From Crassaminicella thermophila (GTDB taxonomy: Bacteria > Bacillota > Clostridia > Peptostreptococcales > Thermotaleaceae): a stretch of DNA of 64,000 nucleotides. The notes under the pieces are model-generated. The model was not told the origin of the DNA, made no database searches, and saw only the letters and a program-made list of their open reading frames with translations. Made by a program: the position numbers and the translations under genes. Each line of letters starts with the position of its first letter. Position 1 is the stretch's first letter. Positions 61,688 to 64,000 of the stretch are shown piece after piece. The stretch spans positions 1,989,026-2,053,025 of the forward strand of contig NZ_CP042243.1 in the NCBI RefSeq assembly GCF_008152325.1. The letters are read 5' to 3'.

Positions 61688-61796
61688 TTGACTAAATCCA
61701 CCAAGATAGGCTATAATAATATATGTGAAGTATTATTATGTGCCTATCTTGGCATTGCCTTTTAGTTTTTTACTAAAGGGCTTTTTAATTTTTTTG
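61688..61796 (+). ncRNA. Putative antisense RNA unit 3 (strong promoter and terminator)
   Basis: TTGACT (61688-61693) and TATAAT (61712-61717) are 18 bases apart. The transcript of about 70 bases contains CCAAGATAGGC...GCCTATCTTGG (61702-61752), an inverted repeat spanning the -10, and ends with GCCTTTTAGT...ACTAAAGGGC and TTTTTAATTTTTTT. It fills the gap between the Rha-like and ORF6N genes on the opposite strand. It has the best promoter of the three units. Confidence 0.65.
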
Positions 61797-61845
61797 TTGC
61801 TGTTTTCCTTTTCATGTACATATAATTCCTCATTTCTCATATACA

Positions 61846-62493
61846 CTACTTACTACAAGCCATTTCAAACATTGACAATTGACTAACTTTTCTATCTGCT
61901 TTTACAATTTTTATAGATTCATCTATTACTGCCATATTTTCAGCTAATGTTTCAGCAGGTATGTCTTCCCAACAAGTTCCACCTAGTATTATTAAAACTC
62001 TCTGTTTTACGAGTTCATACTCTTCATTGGTTCTTTCGATTCCTAAAGATCTCTTAATATATCTACCAACACTTGCCTTTTGTCGTGATGAAGGTCTTAC
62101 CAACTGCGAAAGTTTTTCTATTTTTTCATCAAGTTTATCTTCTATAAAGTTTTCTAGTTTAATCATTGAATTATTATTTAGTTGTAAGCCTGTTTTTATT
62201 TCTGAAAGTTTTTCTACATAATCAATTAATCTGTATCTTACTGCTGCATCATATCTAGCTCCTATCTGCATAACTCCTTTTTTATTCAACTTATAACATG
62301 GTAGCTTTCTCCCAGTAGCATCTTTATATTCACTCAGCTCAAAAATGAGCTCAGCTCTTAGTCCTTTATTTTCTAGTTGTTCTATTTCATTCTTAATATC
62401 TCTTATAACATTCTTATGTTTTTTACTTGTTATTTTTGCAACCTCTAAACTTGTCATAGTCACTTCTTTTTCATTTAGTTGTAAAAAGTTCAT
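61846..62493 (-). CDS. Rha-family phage regulatory protein
   Basis: The 215-residue protein has a Phage_pRha-type domain: VTMTSLEVAKITSKKHKNVIR (winged helix) and YKDATGRKLPCYKLNKKGV, followed by DYVEKLSEI. The C-terminal half has VRPSSRQKASVGRYIKRSLG and EYELVKQRVLIILGGTCWED, as in ORF6C-type tails. ATG at 62493 fits AAAGGAGG 5 bases upstream, rather than the earlier ATG. In phages Rha modulates lysogeny. It is downstream of the Cro-like gene. Confidence 0.88.
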   Translation of the reverse strand: MNFLQLNEKEVTMTSLEVAKITSKKHKNVIRDIKNEIEQLENKGLRAELIFELSEYKDATGRKLPCYKLNKKGVMQIGARYDAAVRYRLIDYVEKLSEIKTGLQLNNNSMIKLENFIEDKLDEKIEKLSQLVRPSSRQKASVGRYIKRSLGIERTNEEYELVKQRVLIILGGTCWEDIPAETLAENMAVIDESIKIVKADRKVSQLSMFEMACSK

Positions 62494-62523
62494 TTTTTCC
62501 TCCTTTGTTTTTAATCGCATTTA

Positions 62524-62757
62524 CTAATATTTTTTAATTTCACTAGGTAAAAAAATTAAATCTCTAAATTTTAATTTTTCTTTCTCACAATACTCATAAA
62601 TACCTCCGAGAAGTTTTGATCCTGCTTGACTATCTGTATTTATGAATCTGTGAAGTTGAGATGATGTTACTTTTAATGCTTTTGCACATTGATAATAATT
62701 TTCATTGAATTTACGTTTAAAAATTTCTTCCTTGAATATCTTTTTATTAACTAACAT
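62524..62757 (-). CDS. Cro-like phage regulator
   Basis: The 77-residue helix-turn-helix protein (KRKFNENYYQCAKALKVTSSQ, LHRFINTDSQAGSKLLGGI) is divergently transcribed from the repressor at 62880 and reads into the Rha-like gene. ATG at 62757 follows AGGAGG by 7 bases. It probably acts as the lytic-side switch protein at the operator region 62782-62839. Confidence 0.75.
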   Translation of the reverse strand: MLVNKKIFKEEIFKRKFNENYYQCAKALKVTSSQLHRFINTDSQAGSKLLGGIYEYCEKEKLKFRDLIFLPSEIKKY

Positions 62758-62781
62758 TTTGAACCTCCTTTCTATATCAAT

Positions 62782-62799
62782 TATTGTTTATTTTCAATA
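62782..62799. promoter_or_regulatory. Phage operator 1, TATTG-N8-CAATA
   Basis: TATTGTTTATTTTCAATA, an inverted repeat of TATTG/CAATA with an eight-base spacer, lies between the divergent Cro-like and repressor genes. Confidence 0.75.
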
Positions 62800-62821
62800 T
62801 TTTTTTCGATTATTTTGTATT

Positions 62822-62839
62822 TATTGTTTATTTTCAATA
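62822..62839. promoter_or_regulatory. Phage operator 2, identical to operator 1
   Basis: The same 18-base sequence as at 62782-62799, exactly 40 bases away, about four helical turns, on the repressor-proximal side. A partial third half-site ACATTG follows at 62842. Confidence 0.75.
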
Positions 62840-62879
62840 CTACATTGTTTAAAATATCTATATAGGGAGGTATCCACAA

Positions 62880-63374
62880 ATGAATTTCGATAAAAAAAAG
62901 CTTTCAGAGTTGCTTATTATAGCTAAAGGGGATAGATCGTTAAATCAATATGCTTTAAAAGCCAATGTTGATTCTGGCTATTTATCAAGACTAATAAATA
63001 TGAAAAGATCATCTCCTCCATCTCCAGATATTTTAGATAGATTAGCAAATGCCGCTCATAATAATGTTTCTTATAAAGATTTAATGATAGCAGCAGGATA
63101 TATAGAAGTTAAAAATTTCCCTGACCATACCGATTATATAGAATATGATGAAACCGGAGAAGTAACGAGTATATATACTTATCCACCTGACAAAAAAGAT
63201 CTTAAAGATATGTTTTATGATTATCTAAAAACTTTAGATCCCGATTCTGTTTTACTTGATATCTTTGAAAATTATGAAAGTTGGACTGAAGAAGATAAAC
63301 AATCACTTAAAGATTATGTTCAATTCCTAAAAAGTAGAAAGAATAAAAAGACCACCGCAGACAGTGATCTTTAA
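62880..63374 (+). CDS. CI-like phage repressor (XRE N-terminal domain)
   Basis: The 164-residue protein has an N-terminal XRE helix-turn-helix (LSELLIIAKGDRSLNQYALKA, NVDSGYLSRLINMKRSSPP) and a C-terminal acidic part (EYDETGEVTSIYTYPPDKK, LDPDSVLLDIFENYESWTEED). It lacks a recognisable S24 peptidase, so induction is probably by antirepressor rather than by RecA. This fits the presence of Rha, ORF6N and BRO-N proteins nearby. ATG follows GGGAGG by 9 bases. Confidence 0.85.
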   Translation: MNFDKKKLSELLIIAKGDRSLNQYALKANVDSGYLSRLINMKRSSPPSPDILDRLANAAHNNVSYKDLMIAAGYIEVKNFPDHTDYIEYDETGEVTSIYTYPPDKKDLKDMFYDYLKTLDPDSVLLDIFENYESWTEEDKQSLKDYVQFLKSRKNKKTTADSDL

Positions 63375-63575
63375 AAATTTATCAAGTTACAAAAATATAA
63401 TAATAAACTGGATATGTTATCTATTAACCCTATCCTTATGTTTTCTAGTGTTTCGCAATATTTTTAGCTTCTATTTTTCTTTTGAAATACATTAGCTCAA
63501 TTTCCCTTTTTTAAACTTTGGCTATTTTTCAATGCTTTGAGTAGTTATAAAAATATAATTTCTAATGTAACTATA
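63375..63575. other. A/T-rich gap without a recognisable gene
   Basis: Between the repressor stop and the next hairpin I see no credible reading frame or RNA gene. A weak hairpin related to the following terminator (AAAGACCAC...GTGATCTTT) overlaps the end of the repressor gene at about 63349-63375. Confidence 0.5.
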
Positions 63576-63600
63576 AAAGACCACTGATCGGTGGTCTTTA
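63576..63600. terminator. Hairpin terminator
   Basis: AAAGACCAC pairs with GTGGTCTTT around TGATCG, with A/T-rich ends on both sides. Confidence 0.7.
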
Positions 63601-63617
63601 AAACTGTTTTTATATGT

Positions 63618-63623
63618 TATAAT
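63618..63623 (+). promoter_or_regulatory. Extended -10 promoter of the 34-residue peptide gene
   Basis: TGTTATAAT gives an extended -10 (TG-N-TATAAT); the start is about 63630, roughly 28 bases before the TTG start. No clear -35 is seen. Confidence 0.55.
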
Positions 63624-63657
63624 ATTTTTATCCCCAATAGAAAGGGGGTGAAGCATA

Positions 63658-63762
63658 TTGGCTCCAGAAACGAAAGACAAAGCAGAATACATAGTACAGA
63701 TACTATCAGCTATTGCAGCACTAATCACAGCAATAGCAACATTAATCAATGCAGTAAAATAG
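63658..63762 (+). CDS. 34-residue hydrophobic peptide
   Basis: TTG at 63658 follows AAAGGGGGTG by 7 bases and the frame ends TAG at 63760. The peptide is MAPETKDKAEYIVQ and then ILSAIAALITAIATLINAVK: a polar head and one alanine-rich membrane helix. It has its own promoter and terminator (63768-63800). Such units occur at prophage ends as small holin-like or toxin peptides. Family not recognised. Confidence 0.55.
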   Translation: MAPETKDKAEYIVQILSAIAALITAIATLINAVK

Positions 63763-63767
63763 GTAGC

Positions 63768-63800
63768 AGAAAAGCAGGTGTGCCCGCACCTGCTTTTCTT
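63768..63800 (+). terminator. Terminator of the 34-residue peptide gene
   Basis: AGAAAAGCAGGTG pairs with CACCTGCTTTTCT around a six-base loop and is followed by T-rich sequence. Confidence 0.85.
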
Positions 63801-64000
63801 ATCTGCATATTGGCTCCAAATTTTTGAATGTACTTCTTTATAATATTATTATACAATATTAAGGTATTTTATACAAATGAAAATTATAATTTAAACAAAT
63901 ATGAAAATCTCTATTGGTGATCTTTATATAATTGTACTATTTTCTTTACTTAAAAACACTTCTTTGTTTTTCTTTAGCAGAATTATAATAGCAACATAAA
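63801..64000. other. Right edge, no recognisable gene
   Basis: This A/T-rich stretch contains no convincing reading frame, tRNA or attachment site. The right end of the prophage remnant is not visible, so the attR site lies outside the window. Confidence 0.4.

Noticed and set aside
63522..63749. Minus-strand 75-codon frame opposite the 34-residue peptide
   Set aside because: No ribosome site and the + strand has the promoter, ribosome site and terminator.

Overview
The window is low-GC DNA (roughly 30% G+C by eye) from an anaerobic, endospore-forming member of the Clostridia. Spore genes (ypeB/sleB, a CotF-type coat protein, a SASP-like protein, SpoIIM), a T-box in front of asnA, a bifunctional AdhE and a microcompartment-type ethanolamine pathway all point to this group. 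I cannot name the genus from the sequence.

Region 1 (1-10.4 kb, minus strand) is most of an ethanolamine-utilisation operon in the order eutS-P-V-W-[antiterminator]-A-B-C-L-(shell protein with nucleic-acid-binding-like tail)-E-M-T, with eutT cut by the window edge. A sigma-A promoter lies at 10389-10417. Two EutV/ANTAR-type dual hairpins, each with two A1/G4 hexaloops and a competing terminator, precede eutS and eutA. EutW and EutV would sense ethanolamine and relieve termination. EutBC makes acetaldehyde inside an EutS/M/L shell, EutE converts it to acetyl-CoA, and EutA and EutT service the cobalamin cofactor.

Region 2 (10.4-46.4 kb) is ordinary chromosome: pepT, an MBL hydrolase, tRNA-Gly(CCC), spore and germination genes (sleB is frameshifted in a G-run), two polar amino-acid ABC transporters (one with tandem binding proteins), tcdA, a CBS-type pyrophosphatase, T-box(Asn)-asnA, a sodium:solute symporter with LacI/CcpA-type operators, an HtrA-like protease, an RDD/SpoIIM/DUF58/MoxR/DUF4350/DUF4129 membrane cluster, and adhE with a Rex-like operator over its -10.

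Region 3 (46.4-64 kb) is a mosaic of prophage remnants and accessory genes. It starts where an ABC ATPase gene is truncated. A tail-and-lysis module of the PBSX/XkdP-to-amidase type is present, but no head, terminase, sheath or tape-measure gene is. Two copies of a BRO-N antirepressor cassette, identical in their 3' halves but with different N-terminal heads and different small RHH partners, lie at 46.5-48.0 and 59.8-61.3 kb. Each cassette, and a third ORF6N gene, has a promoter-plus-terminator unit on the opposite strand exactly filling the gap before the antirepressor, which suggests a family of cis-antisense RNAs. Between the cassettes are a Panacea/membrane-protein pair (probable toxin-antitoxin), a short LexA-like repressor lacking the autocleavage machinery, a STAS/ATPase pair behind a LexA box, and a frameshifted type I-like toxin with an antisense RNA.

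Several genes (sleB, the STAS-ATPase, the type I-like toxin, the second antirepressor) are broken only by homopolymer-length differences. This looks more like a sequencing or assembly problem than independent gene decay, and should be settled before any of them is called a pseudogene.
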